Of a stretch of DNA of 64,000 nt, positions 27,340 to 35,953 are shown one piece after another (within the stretch, counting starts at the first letter, position 1; the number at the start of each line of letters is the position of its first letter). Made by a program: the position numbers and the translations under genes. The DNA is taken from NCBI RefSeq assembly GCF_003668635.1, contig NZ_RCWH01000004.1, positions 1 to 64,000 on the forward strand. Reading direction: 5' to 3'. Source of the DNA: Planomicrobium sp. Y74 (GTDB lineage: Bacteria; Bacillota; Bacilli; Bacillales_A; Planococcaceae). The notes under the pieces were generated by a model. It ran no database searches. It was given only the letters and a program-made list of their open reading frames with translations, and was not told where the DNA came from.

Positions 27340-28873
27340 ATTCCTTCTGATAACTGAAATAGAGTGTATTGAATTTTTGCAGCGCAGCCCAATCTTTTTC
27401 AAAGCTTGGCTGGATACAGGAAATCTGAAAAATGCTGCGCTGGCGCAGATAGCCGCTTTGCGCATGGAGTTCATATCCCGACAAATGGGCATCCTGCGGG
27501 AATGTCTCAAATTGCTCAGCTGCCCTGACCGAAATGGCAGTAGGAAAACCTTCGGCCATTAAAGGCCAAGCGCTGATTTCCTGTTTAGTCGTATCGAACC
27601 GCTCCTGCAGCAATTGATAACGTTCCGGATATTGCTTTAGCGCGATCCCAAAACTTTTCAGCAAACTATAAGGCAAAGTGAAAGGGATATCACGCTGATA
27701 TTTTCCGAGATCCAAATAGTTTGGCAGAGATGGGTCTTCTGTTATTTCATGATTGGCAAAGACGACAGCAATTCCGCTCATTGTGCCGACCGCTTTTCCG
27801 CTGGTCGCCGTCGCCAGCCAGCAATTTTCCATTGAAAACGGGATAGCTCCGAAACTGCTGATGCAATCGACGCAAAGTTTAATCTTATATTTTTTGCACA
27901 GTGCGCTGATGGAATCAATACTATTCACCATACCAGTGGATGTTTCACCATGAACCATCAGCAGCCAGCCGTATTCCCCGTTTTCCAAAAGCTCTTTGAT
28001 AGCGTCCACTGAAAACTTTTCTCCCCATCCTTCTTCCACGCTGTCGAATTCAAGCCCCCAGCGGGTCGCCTGTTTTATCAGCCGTTCCCCGAATTCTCCG
28101 TTGGCCAGAATAAGGCCGCGTTCGTCCAACCGGGAAATCTGCGCAAGCATTGCCTCATTGGCTAAGGTGCCGCTCCCTGACAGCAAATACGGAGAAGCTC
28201 CTGACATCTTCCTTAATGTGCTCTTCACTTCCTGGTAAATCGCCTGAAAGGTGGACGATCTGTGCGACATTGCTTCTTCGGAAAACGGCCGCGCCAACTC
28301 TCCGGTAAGCTTCAGCGGTCCCGGCAAAAATAATTTCCGTTTCGCCTGCAGCCGTGCAGCCACGGACTCTGCATAATCAGCACGGGTCGTAATCATCGGA
28401 ATAAAAACGGCGTCCCCACTGCCAACCGGCTCTGCAAATTGGCGGAAGCCGAGTTGTCCATATAATTTTAATTCACGGACCGTGCCAGAAATTACAGCGG
28501 CATCAAATCCTTCTTCACAGCAGTAATCGGATAATGCGCGTGCCAGCAGGAAAAATACCCGGCCGTTGCGGTGTTCTTTTTGGACAGCAAGCAGCCTGAT
28601 TTCACAAATCTTTCCGACCTCATCGAAGTACTCTTCAACCTTTCCGATTTTCCGGTCCAGGGAAAACGGACGATCGGAGCGGAGGGCGATCATTCCTACC
28701 AATTCTGTATCAGATAAAACAATCAGGTATGTATTCTCATTATGGTAAGGATCCACCCGAACCCCCGTTTCATGGGCTTCGTGCTGGGGAATCTCTTCCA
28801 CAAATGTAGTGTAGTTCAATTTTGCTATTTTTTCGTACTCAGCTTCAGTGCGGGCAATTTTACACCAGTACAC
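27338..28873 (-). CDS. GNAT acetyltransferase / class V aminotransferase fusion
   Basis: 511 residues from a GTG start with GGGGAG upstream. Residues 1-160 form a GNAT domain (ICEIRLLAVQKEHRNGRVFFLLA is the acetyl-CoA strand and loop region). Residues ~175-511 are a PLP fold-type I class V aminotransferase of the alanine-glyoxylate/PhnW type: KLFLPGPLKLTGE, LLSGSGTLANEAML and the PLP lysine in ATSGKAVGTMSG. The two-domain architecture is uncommon. It lies 15 nt downstream of an FAD-dependent amine oxidase-like gene, so the two likely act in one amine or amino-acid pathway. Substrates unknown. Confidence 0.85.
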   Translation of the reverse strand: MYWCKIARTEAEYEKIAKLNYTTFVEEIPQHEAHETGVRVDPYHNENTYLIVLSDTELVGMIALRSDRPFSLDRKIGKVEEYFDEVGKICEIRLLAVQKEHRNGRVFFLLARALSDYCCEEGFDAAVISGTVRELKLYGQLGFRQFAEPVGSGDAVFIPMITTRADYAESVAARLQAKRKLFLPGPLKLTGELARPFSEEAMSHRSSTFQAIYQEVKSTLRKMSGASPYLLSGSGTLANEAMLAQISRLDERGLILANGEFGERLIKQATRWGLEFDSVEEGWGEKFSVDAIKELLENGEYGWLLMVHGETSTGMVNSIDSISALCKKYKIKLCVDCISSFGAIPFSMENCWLATATSGKAVGTMSGIAVVFANHEITEDPSLPNYLDLGKYQRDIPFTLPYSLLKSFGIALKQYPERYQLLQERFDTTKQEISAWPLMAEGFPTAISVRAAEQFETFPQDAHLSGYELHAQSGYLRQRSIFQISCIQPSFEKDWAALQKFNTLYFSYQKE

Positions 28874-28888
28874 GTTTTTCTCCCCTTT

Positions 28889-30007
28889 CTATATTTTCCG
28901 AAAAACCTGGTCAATTGCATAATCATCCAATTCGATATCCGGCGAAATTCCCATCGCTATTTTAGCCAGTTGCGCGCCAAGAAACGGTCCGGCCGTCAGT
29001 CCTGAAGAACCCAGTGCATTGGCCGCGAAAAGATTTTCGTGTCCCGGCACCTGTCCGATAAACGGCAAGGCGCTTAAAGTCGATGGCCGAAAACCGGTAC
29101 TGGCACCTGTCAATTCCGCAGCAGCCAAACCGGGAACCACATCCAGCACTTTATCTAGGACATGATGGATGCCTCCTGCAGTCAATTTGGTGTCGAAACC
29201 GGCATCATTTTCATGTGTCGCTCCTGCAATGATGCGCCCATTTGCAAATGGGACGATATATTGTCCGAAGGGCACCATTGCCACCGGCCAGTCGCCAGTC
29301 GCAGTTTCTTCAAGCTGCAACTGAAGAATCTGCGCTTTCTGCGGAACCACATCCATCTCCAGCCCGAGTGCTCCGAATAATTCAGGTGCCCACGCGCCTC
29401 CCGCCGATACGATGCTGTCAGCATATACTTCCTGCTGCTCCGTTTTCACACCGATCACTTTATTGTTTTCAACAATCAGCTTCGCATCCCCCGCGATAAT
29501 TTCAGCTCCCAGTTTTCTGGCGGCACCGACGAGCGCATCCCGAACAGCTCTGCCGTCAACTCTGGCCGCCCCACTGACATATAAAGAACCATACTCATTG
29601 CCCGCATGCGGGAATAAAGCCTGAGTCTGCTCTGCAGTCAGCCTTTCCACGTCTCCCATTTCAGGCGCATCTTCTTTTCGCTCGCGGGCTTTCGCTTCCA
29701 TCTTATCCAATTTGCTGTCTTCGTGGATGCTGACGATGCCCACTTGCTTATAGCCCGTATCCGTTTCACCGAGTTCTTCCAATTCCTTTATCAGCGCCGG
29801 ATAGTATTTCGCTCCGCTTTTCGCCAAATGATACCAGGCTTTATTGCGGCGCTGGGAAATCCACGGGCAAACGATTCCTGCGGCTGCTCCCGTGGCCTGC
29901 CCCGGATCTCTGCGGTCGATCAAAATCACTTCCGCTCCTGCCTTGGCCGCTTCATATGCAGTCGATGCGCCGAGAATTCCTCCGCCGATAATGATCAATG
30001 ACTTCAT
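28889..30007 (-). CDS. FAD-dependent oxidoreductase, DAO family
   Basis: 372 residues. N-terminal Rossmann FAD site IIIGGGILGASTAYEAA, the ATGAAAG segment and the C-terminal TGFRPSTLSALPFIGQVPG and GLTAGPFLGAQLA motifs of D-amino-acid oxidase/glycine oxidase-like (DadA, ThiO) proteins. ATG at 30007 chosen because AAGGTG lies 6 nt upstream; a GTG three codons earlier overlaps that site. First gene of a two-gene operon with the GNAT-aminotransferase fusion. Likely oxidises an amine or amino acid; which is unknown. Confidence 0.87.
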   Translation of the reverse strand: MKSLIIIGGGILGASTAYEAAKAGAEVILIDRRDPGQATGAAAGIVCPWISQRRNKAWYHLAKSGAKYYPALIKELEELGETDTGYKQVGIVSIHEDSKLDKMEAKARERKEDAPEMGDVERLTAEQTQALFPHAGNEYGSLYVSGAARVDGRAVRDALVGAARKLGAEIIAGDAKLIVENNKVIGVKTEQQEVYADSIVSAGGAWAPELFGALGLEMDVVPQKAQILQLQLEETATGDWPVAMVPFGQYIVPFANGRIIAGATHENDAGFDTKLTAGGIHHVLDKVLDVVPGLAAAELTGASTGFRPSTLSALPFIGQVPGHENLFAANALGSSGLTAGPFLGAQLAKIAMGISPDIELDDYAIDQVFRKI

Positions 30008-30042
30008 AAATTTCACCTTTTTTCTGATTCTATCTGCATTTC

Positions 30043-30071
30043 ATTCTAAAGCACTGCGGCAAGAGACTCAA
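30043..30071 (-). promoter_or_regulatory. sigma-A promoter of the oxidase/aminotransferase operon
   Basis: Minus strand TTGAGT (30066-30071), 17-nt spacer, TAGAAT (30043-30048), about 35 nt from the ATG. Confidence 0.75.
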
Positions 30072-30162
30072 CTTCACCAGAAACTATGTCCCCCTGATTC
30101 AATTTCTGCATTTGGGGGTAAAGCAAGAAATAGAAACGATACGAGAACAGGAGGAACTAACA

Positions 30163-31005
30163 ATGGAAAAAAGCAAAAGCACTGAAGCCATCCTGCCGAT
30201 GACTTCCGTTAAAAGCGGCTCCGGAGTGGAAGTTGCCCCGGATGTTTATTGTTACACCAATCAGATCGTCAATCTCTTCTTTATCGGTGACCCTAATGTA
30301 AGCAATGATTATATTTTGGTGGATGCCGGAATGCCGCGCTCTGCCAATAAAATTCTTCAGGAAGCCGAAAACCGTTTTGGCCCGGACCATAATCTAAAAG
30401 CCATCATTTCAACGCATGGCCACTTCGACCATGTCGGCAGCATCGTCGATGTCCTTGAAAAATATCCGGTGCCCGTTTACGCGCACCCACTGGAATTCAG
30501 CTATTTAAAAGGCATCACGGATTATCCACAACCCGATTCATCAGTCGAAGGCGGAGTGGTCGCGAAGATTTCAAAAGCATTCCCTGCAGAAGCAATTGAT
30601 ATTTCTGCTCACCTAAAGGAACTTCCAGCAGATGGTTCAGTTCCTGGTATGCCCGACTGGCAATGGATTCATACACCTGGCCATTCAGAGGGACATGTTT
30701 CGTTGTTCAGAAAAGCGGGCAAACTCCTAATTGCAGGAGATGCTTTCGTAACCGTCAAACAGGATTCCCTCTATAAAGTGCTGACTCAGAAAAAAGAAGT
30801 TTGCGGTCCTCCGGTTTACTTGACTACAGACTGGCGTGCAGCCTGGGAATCTGTCGTGAAGCTTACTGATCTGCAGCCCTCGATTGCTGTAACCGGCCAT
30901 GGAAAACCAATCCACGGTTCAGCACTGGCGGAAGGACTCGTCGACTTAGCGAAAAACTTCCAGGAGAAAGCCGTGCCTTCCCACGGCAAATTTGTCGATC
31001 ATTGA
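30163..31005 (+). CDS. MBL-fold metallo-hydrolase
   Basis: 280 residues. The metallo-beta-lactamase motif STHGHFDHVGS (HxHxDH), a second metal His in HTPGHSEGHVSL, AGDAF (bridging Asp) and a C-terminal TGHGKPIHG are all present, so a dinuclear metal site is expected. Resembles glyoxalase II-like and YflN-type hydrolases. Start at ATG 30163 behind GAGGAACTAACA is much better than an upstream in-frame ATG. Terminator follows. Substrate unknown. Confidence 0.88.
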   Translation: MEKSKSTEAILPMTSVKSGSGVEVAPDVYCYTNQIVNLFFIGDPNVSNDYILVDAGMPRSANKILQEAENRFGPDHNLKAIISTHGHFDHVGSIVDVLEKYPVPVYAHPLEFSYLKGITDYPQPDSSVEGGVVAKISKAFPAEAIDISAHLKELPADGSVPGMPDWQWIHTPGHSEGHVSLFRKAGKLLIAGDAFVTVKQDSLYKVLTQKKEVCGPPVYLTTDWRAAWESVVKLTDLQPSIAVTGHGKPIHGSALAEGLVDLAKNFQEKAVPSHGKFVDH

Positions 31006-31060
31006 TTTCGACAACTGACTAGGCTGCAAGAAATTTTTCCGTTGCTTTCGAAAGAATTTT

Positions 31061-31087
31061 AAACGCCAGCAGAAACTGGCGTTTTTT
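31061..31087 (+). terminator. terminator after MBL hydrolase gene
   Basis: AAACGCCAG / CTGGCGTTT stem, 6-nt loop, TTTTTT. Confidence 0.9.
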
Positions 31088-31134
31088 GTGCTGCTCCCTA
31101 AGTTTTTACAAATATATTAATTTTCAGTTTAAAT

Positions 31135-31160
31135 GTTTATAGTCCCAAATCTTGGGGTAT
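31135..31160 (+). promoter_or_regulatory. candidate sigma-B promoter of the sucrose-type gene pair
   Basis: GTTTAT (31135-31140), 14-nt spacer, GGGTAT (31155-31160): five of six at -35 and a perfect -10. About 68 nt upstream of the glycosyltransferase start. Confidence 0.8.
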
Positions 31161-31227
31161 ACAATTTACGTAGTCCCCAATTTTTTAATAATGAAAGATA
31201 GTAATTATAGAAACGGAGATGAACTCG

Positions 31228-32490
31228 ATGATTAAGAAAGTGCTGTTTGTTTCGGATCATGGAGATCCATTGGCAAAGTTGGGCGGTAAGCAAGCCGGAG
31301 GCCAGAATAATTATGTAAAACAATTGGCACTTGCGCTGGAGGATAAAGGTTTACAGGTGGATGTCGTCACTCACTGGTGTGAAGATTCGGCACCCCGTAT
31401 TGAAGAATTCGGCAAAACATGTCGTGTCATCCGTATCGAAGCCGGTTACAAAGGATTTGTATCGAAAAACGAAATGCATTCAATGCTTTCTAAATTTTAT
31501 ATGGAAATGAAAGAAACACTTCCACTTGAAACTTATGATATCGTCCATACCCATTACTGGTTGTCAGGATTACTCGGTATCCGATTGAAGGATGAGTTCA
31601 ACTTGCCATTCATCCATACTTCTCATTCCCTTGGTTGGGCAAAAGAAGAAGCAACCGGAATTGAAGATGAAAGGCGTACAGAGGCTGAAACAGCGATTCT
31701 GCAAAAAGCCGACAAGGTATTAGCTACTACAAATAGCGAAAAGCAATTGATCAGGAAGCATGTTGACTCTCCTTCTCCCATCAGCGTAATCCCCATTGGT
31801 GTTGACGAAGCGTTTAAAGTGCGCGGAAGCCGGACACATATTCGCAAAAAACTTGGCTATTCAAGCCCTCTTTTCGTTTTCGCCGGCAGACTGGAAGAAA
31901 CCAAAGGCATCTTCACTCTGCTCAATGCATTCAAATTACTGGCTGAAAAAACGACAGATACGTACCGCCCTCGCCTAGTGCTCGCCGGCGGTGAACCAGA
32001 TGCAATTGATCCTGCAACTAAATTGCCAAAAAATCACAAGATCCGTAAAGCCTTGCGCGGCATTGAAAATCATGTGGAATTTTTGGGACCTAAATCACAG
32101 GAGGAATTGGCACTCCTTTTCAACTCTGCAACTGCGACCATTGTACCTAGTTTCTACGAATCGTTCGGCATGGTGGCGGCAGAAGCCCAAGCCTGCGGAA
32201 GCCCGGTAATCGCTTCAAATGTAGGCGGACTGAAAAATGTAGTTCAAGACGGTGTAACCGGTCTGCTTGTGGAAACAAAAAATGCCGTCGACCTTGCTGT
32301 AGCGATGGAGGTCATCTCCATTAACTCCCTTCTTGGCCAGCGACTGAGCCGCCAAGCTGTGGAACTGGCTAAAAAAGATTTCCATTGGCCATCGATTTCC
32401 GAAAGAGTATTGAAAATGTATGAGGTGGTAAGCAGTGAAAGAAGCAACACATATACTGGCAACCGATTTGGATGGAACGTTAGTCGGTGA
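31228..32490 (+). CDS. GT4 glycosyltransferase, sucrose-phosphate-synthase-like
   Basis: 420 residues, GT-B fold family 4. Motifs follow sucrose-phosphate synthases: GGQNNYV near the N terminus, HTHYWLSGLLG, HTSHSLGWAKEEA, ISVIPIGVD, and the E-x7-E nucleotide-sugar site in PSFYESFGMVAAEAQACG. Start at ATG 31228 (GGAG 9 nt upstream); an ATG three codons earlier touches that site. The next gene, overlapping by 56 nt, is a sucrose-phosphatase-like HAD protein, so the pair probably makes a non-reducing sugar or glycoside via a phosphorylated intermediate. Acceptor identity is inference; glucosylglycerate-type chemistry is an alternative. Confidence 0.85.
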   Translation: MIKKVLFVSDHGDPLAKLGGKQAGGQNNYVKQLALALEDKGLQVDVVTHWCEDSAPRIEEFGKTCRVIRIEAGYKGFVSKNEMHSMLSKFYMEMKETLPLETYDIVHTHYWLSGLLGIRLKDEFNLPFIHTSHSLGWAKEEATGIEDERRTEAETAILQKADKVLATTNSEKQLIRKHVDSPSPISVIPIGVDEAFKVRGSRTHIRKKLGYSSPLFVFAGRLEETKGIFTLLNAFKLLAEKTTDTYRPRLVLAGGEPDAIDPATKLPKNHKIRKALRGIENHVEFLGPKSQEELALLFNSATATIVPSFYESFGMVAAEAQACGSPVIASNVGGLKNVVQDGVTGLLVETKNAVDLAVAMEVISINSLLGQRLSRQAVELAKKDFHWPSISERVLKMYEVVSSERSNTYTGNRFGWNVSR

Positions 32491-33154
32491 TCGTAAAGGC
32501 TTGGATGAACTTCTTGAGTTTTATAAGAATCAGCAATATGAAGTTTCCCTTGTCTATATCACCGGGCGGCATTATCAATCAGCGTTATCGCTGATTGAAG
32601 AAGAAAGCCTGCCTGTTCCTGACGTATTGATCACAGACGTCGGAACAGAAATCCATCTTGGAGCTTCTCTCGAAAAAGACCGGGATTGGGAAAAAATGAT
32701 GCTCGAACACTGGCAGCCCGAAGCAATTGATGAACTAGCCGGCTCTTTTGAAGGAATAAACAAGCAGCACCTTCCCGTCACCAACCGCTGCTCCTATTAC
32801 GCAGAGGATATCGGGAATGTGGAAGCGTTTGAACAGCGCCTTGTATCAGCGGAGATTCCGCATAAATTGATTTACAGCGGCGGTGTTGACCTGGATATCC
32901 TTCCGGCAGGCAGCGGCAAAGGAGCAGCACTCGAATATATTCTTGAAAAGTTCAATGCACGAGATGCGAAATTGCTCGTGGCAGGTGATTCAGGGAATGA
33001 CAAAGAGATGCTGACTTTAGGTTTCCCTTCTGTAATAGTGGGGAATGCGCAGTCCGAGCTGCTGGAAAGCCCTGAAAGCCCGATGATTTTCCGGGCTTCG
33101 AAAGCTTGTGCAGGAGGCATTCAGGAAGCATGGACCCATTTTTACCCGGAATAG
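32435..33154 (+). CDS. HAD-IIB phosphatase, sucrose-phosphatase-like
   Basis: 239 residues. HAD motif I DLDGTLVG with both aspartates (D11, D13), motif II in YITGRHYQSA, PDVLITDVGTEI (the S6PP-family signature), and motif IV AGDSGNDKEML. GTG start with AGGTGG upstream, inside the 3' end of the glycosyltransferase gene (56-nt overlap, different frame), implying coupled translation and one pathway. Expected to dephosphorylate the glycosyltransferase product. A terminator follows. Confidence 0.87.
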   Translation: MKEATHILATDLDGTLVGDRKGLDELLEFYKNQQYEVSLVYITGRHYQSALSLIEEESLPVPDVLITDVGTEIHLGASLEKDRDWEKMMLEHWQPEAIDELAGSFEGINKQHLPVTNRCSYYAEDIGNVEAFEQRLVSAEIPHKLIYSGGVDLDILPAGSGKGAALEYILEKFNARDAKLLVAGDSGNDKEMLTLGFPSVIVGNAQSELLESPESPMIFRASKACAGGIQEAWTHFYPE

Positions 33155-33155
33155 C

Positions 33156-33195
33156 ATCCCTTTCCAAACATCGTGTTTTGGAAAGGGATTTTTCT
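33156..33195 (+). terminator. terminator after the sucrose-type pair
   Basis: ATCCCTTTCCAAA / TTTGGAAAGGGAT stem, then TTTTTC. Confidence 0.92.
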
Positions 33196-33351
33196 TTCCA
33201 TTAAAGCACCAAACCGTATTATCATTTGTTTTTTCTGTCAGATGGTTTATATTTAAGGGGAAGGCAAATTCATTTTGCGGAACGGCTAATGCCATGTAAA
33301 ACATACATATAATGAACCAATGACTATCCACTTGAAAAGGAGGAATTTGAT

Positions 33352-34182
33352 ATGAGCAAAGTTGCGAATCTGCAAAAAGAGTCGATGGTCATGCTGAAAG
33401 AAACGAGCCGCACCTTTTTCATTCCAATCAGTTTTTTGGAACCCGTCCTTAAAAAGACTGTGGGCTCAGCTTATCTTTGCATGCGCGCAATCGATGAAAT
33501 CGAAGATCATCCGGAACTGGATGATGAAGTTAAAAGCAGATTATTAAGGGAAACCAGCAAAATGCTTCATATGCCGTTCGACCGGGAAGCTTATGAAGCG
33601 CTGCTTAAACCTTATGAGCAGCTGCTTCCGGAAGTAAGCCTCCGACTGGCTGACTGGATCAGCGTCTGTCCACCTGAAATAGCTCCCAAAGTTTTGGAAT
33701 CGACAGCGGAAATGGCCGAAGGAATGGCCAAATGGGTAGACCGGAAGTTTGTCATCCGTACACGCGAAGATCTCGATGACTATACTTATTACGTCGCGGG
33801 ACTAGTCGGAACGATGCTGTCCGATCTTTGGAAATGGCATGATAACACCAAAACAGATCCGGGGCTCGCCATCGGTTTCGGGCGCGGCCTGCAAGCAGTC
33901 AATATGCTGCGCAATCTGGACGAAGATCGTGAGCGCGGCGTCAGTTTTGTTCCGGAAGGCTGGACGCGCGACGATATGTTCAATTATGCAAATGAAAATC
34001 TGGCACAAGCTGATTTATATGTGAAATCGATTAAAAACAAACGGATTTTAATGTTCTGTAAAGTACCGCTTGCCTTGGCCCACAGCACTTTAAAAGCACT
34101 GAAATCCGGCAGAGAGAAAATGAGCAGAACAGAAGTTGAAGGCATCGTGGAGCAATTGAAAGAACAGGAACAAATCAATTAA
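33352..34182 (+). CDS. squalene/phytoene synthase family protein
   Basis: 276 residues. All-alpha trans-isoprenyl diphosphate synthase fold. Both aspartate-rich regions are visible: MRAIDEIEDHPE (about 42-53) and NMLRNLDEDRERGVSFVP (about 184-201), so prenyl-diphosphate binding is likely. Bacillales homologues include CrtM (4,4'-diapophytoene synthase) and YisP, a farnesyl diphosphate phosphatase; I cannot tell which from sequence alone. No crtN-type desaturase lies beside it, which argues against a local carotenoid operon. AAAGGAGG ribosome site. Confidence 0.85.
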   Translation: MSKVANLQKESMVMLKETSRTFFIPISFLEPVLKKTVGSAYLCMRAIDEIEDHPELDDEVKSRLLRETSKMLHMPFDREAYEALLKPYEQLLPEVSLRLADWISVCPPEIAPKVLESTAEMAEGMAKWVDRKFVIRTREDLDDYTYYVAGLVGTMLSDLWKWHDNTKTDPGLAIGFGRGLQAVNMLRNLDEDRERGVSFVPEGWTRDDMFNYANENLAQADLYVKSIKNKRILMFCKVPLALAHSTLKALKSGREKMSRTEVEGIVEQLKEQEQIN

Positions 34183-34189
34183 ACCGCCA

Positions 34190-34216
34190 AGCCCGTTTCC
34201 TTCGAAGCGGGTTTTT
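34190..34216 (+). terminator. terminator after the squalene/phytoene synthase gene
   Basis: CCCGTTTC / GAAGCGGG stem, CTTC loop, TTTTT. Confidence 0.85.
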
Positions 34217-34321
34217 GCTTTACGAAAGAATCACAAAGTTGATTTTTACAAATTCTTCTTATTGATAATTATATGGTTTATACTGTAAATGCAATGTATT
34301 ATGCAAAAAAGGGGAAGTAAA

Positions 34322-35776
34322 ATGACTCTCACCATCATCAGCGTTTTATCTATCGCCATTTTCATACTGAACATCTTCCTTGCAGCAGCACTGGTGTTTC
34401 TTGAACGCCGTGATGCTTCTTCGACATGGGCATGGCTATTAGTATTGTTTTTCATCCCTATTGCCGGTTTCTTTGTCTATCTCCTGCTCGGGCGGCGCCT
34501 CAGGAAAAAGACTTTATTTAAATGGGAAGGCCGTACACGGATCGGGATCGAGAACTTGATCGCTCATCAGATGAACGAGCTTCATGACGGCACCTTCCAT
34601 TTCAGAAATGAAAGCTCAAAGGAATACAAAGATCTTATTTATCTGCACCTGCGGAATAACGGTGCTGTTCTGACTCAAAATAATGATGTCCGGATTTTCA
34701 ATGATGGACGCGATAAATTCGAATCGCTGTTAAAAGATATTGAGAATGCAAAACACCATATACATATCCAATACTATATTTTCAGGTTGGATCAGTTGGG
34801 TAACCGGCTATTGGACGCTTTGCTGGAAAAAGCGAAACAAGGGGTAAAAGTCAGGTTGCTGTATGATGATATGGGCTCGCGTACATTGAGCAAAAGGCAT
34901 TTTAAAGAATTGGTCAAGTACGGCGGTGAAGTGGAAACTTTCTTCCCTTCCATCCTGCCTCTCATCAATCCCCGCCTGAATTACCGCAACCACAGAAAAA
35001 TCGTCGTCATCGATGGTTGCATAGGATACATCGGCGGATTTAACGTCGGCGATGAATATATCGGGCTCAGCAGGAAATTCGGTTACTGGCGCGATACGCA
35101 TCTCCGCTTAGAAGGTGGAGCATTGCATCCGCTCCAAACCCGTTTCATCCGCGATTGGAACCAGGCTTCCATACGCCAGGATATTGAATATGATGAAATC
35201 TATTTTCCTGCCATAACTGAAAAAGGCACAACTTCCATGCAGATTGTTTCGAGCGGCCCCGATGAAGAATGGGAACAGATTAAAGACGGCTATATGAAAC
35301 TGATCAATATGGCTGATGAATACATTTATATTCAGACTCCTTATTTCATTCCGGACTCCAGCTTCTATGACGCAATCAGGGTAGCGGCTTTATCGGGGAT
35401 TGACGTGCGGGTGATGATCCCGAATAAACCTGACCACCCCTTTGTCTATTGGGCCACCTATTCCTATGCCGGCCAGCTGCTGCGCGCAGGGGCGCGGGTT
35501 TTCATCTACGACAACGGCTTCCTGCATACGAAAATGATTGTGGTGGATGATAAGGCATCGACTGTCGGAACCGCCAATATTGACGTCCGCAGCTTTAAAT
35601 TGAATTTTGAAGTGAACGCGTTCATCTACGATAATGACATTTCCAAAGAACTCGGCAGACTGTTCCGCCAGGATATGGAGCTGTCGAATGAACTCACCAT
35701 GCAAATCTATTATGAGCGAACGAAATTAATCAAAACCAAAGAATCGATTGCCCGTTTACTGTCACCGATTTTGTAA
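34322..35776 (+). CDS. cls: cardiolipin synthase
   Basis: 484 residues, the usual ClsA length. Two N-terminal membrane helices (about 5-55) then two phospholipase D domains with HKD motifs HRKIVVIDG (domain 1) and HTKMIVVDD (domain 2). Joins two phosphatidylglycerols into cardiolipin at the membrane. Start at ATG 34322 behind AGGGGAAG; 11 upstream codons in frame lack a site. A modular repeat begins one base after the stop. Confidence 0.95.
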   Translation: MTLTIISVLSIAIFILNIFLAAALVFLERRDASSTWAWLLVLFFIPIAGFFVYLLLGRRLRKKTLFKWEGRTRIGIENLIAHQMNELHDGTFHFRNESSKEYKDLIYLHLRNNGAVLTQNNDVRIFNDGRDKFESLLKDIENAKHHIHIQYYIFRLDQLGNRLLDALLEKAKQGVKVRLLYDDMGSRTLSKRHFKELVKYGGEVETFFPSILPLINPRLNYRNHRKIVVIDGCIGYIGGFNVGDEYIGLSRKFGYWRDTHLRLEGGALHPLQTRFIRDWNQASIRQDIEYDEIYFPAITEKGTTSMQIVSSGPDEEWEQIKDGYMKLINMADEYIYIQTPYFIPDSSFYDAIRVAALSGIDVRVMIPNKPDHPFVYWATYSYAGQLLRAGARVFIYDNGFLHTKMIVVDDKASTVGTANIDVRSFKLNFEVNAFIYDNDISKELGRLFRQDMELSNELTMQIYYERTKLIKTKESIARLLSPIL

Positions 35777-35897
35777 GAAAAGCGGAAACGGCCGTTCAGC
35801 TCCGACAAGCGTAAGACGATTTGGCGAAGTGGCGTCTTTTCAGCCGCACAGCCAAAGTGGCTTACGACTCGAGGAGTTGGCCGTTGGAGTCTGGACA
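35777..35897 (+). repeat. modular intergenic repeat, locus A2 (shortest form)
   Basis: Left module (GAAAAGCGGAAACGGCCGTT, CAGCTCCGACAAGCGTAAG) directly joined to the right module (CTTACGACTCGAGGAGTTGG, CCGTTGGAGTCTGGACA). The two ends can pair (AACGGCC with GGCCGTT, CAGCTCC with GGAGTTG, GTAAG with CTTAC), giving one long imperfect hairpin. Between convergent genes. Confidence 0.8.
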
Positions 35898-35901
35898 ATA
35901 A

Positions 35902-35945
35902 GAAAAAGGCGCCGATCAGCAGTTAATGCTGATCGGCGCTTTTTT
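35902..35945. terminator. bidirectional terminator between cls and VanY-type gene
   Basis: CGCCGATCAGCA / TGCTGATCGGCG stem extended by A/T runs on both sides. Confidence 0.93.
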
Positions 35946-35953
35946 AAAATCGT

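Noticed and set aside
30100-30125. Sigma-B promoter before the MBL hydrolase gene (GGGGGTAAA)
   Set aside because: A -10-like GGGTAA exists, but no GTTT-type -35 lies 12-15 nt upstream.
33235-33262. Sigma-B promoter before the squalene/phytoene synthase gene
   Set aside because: GTTTAT and GGGGAA are present but only six bases apart, far too close.
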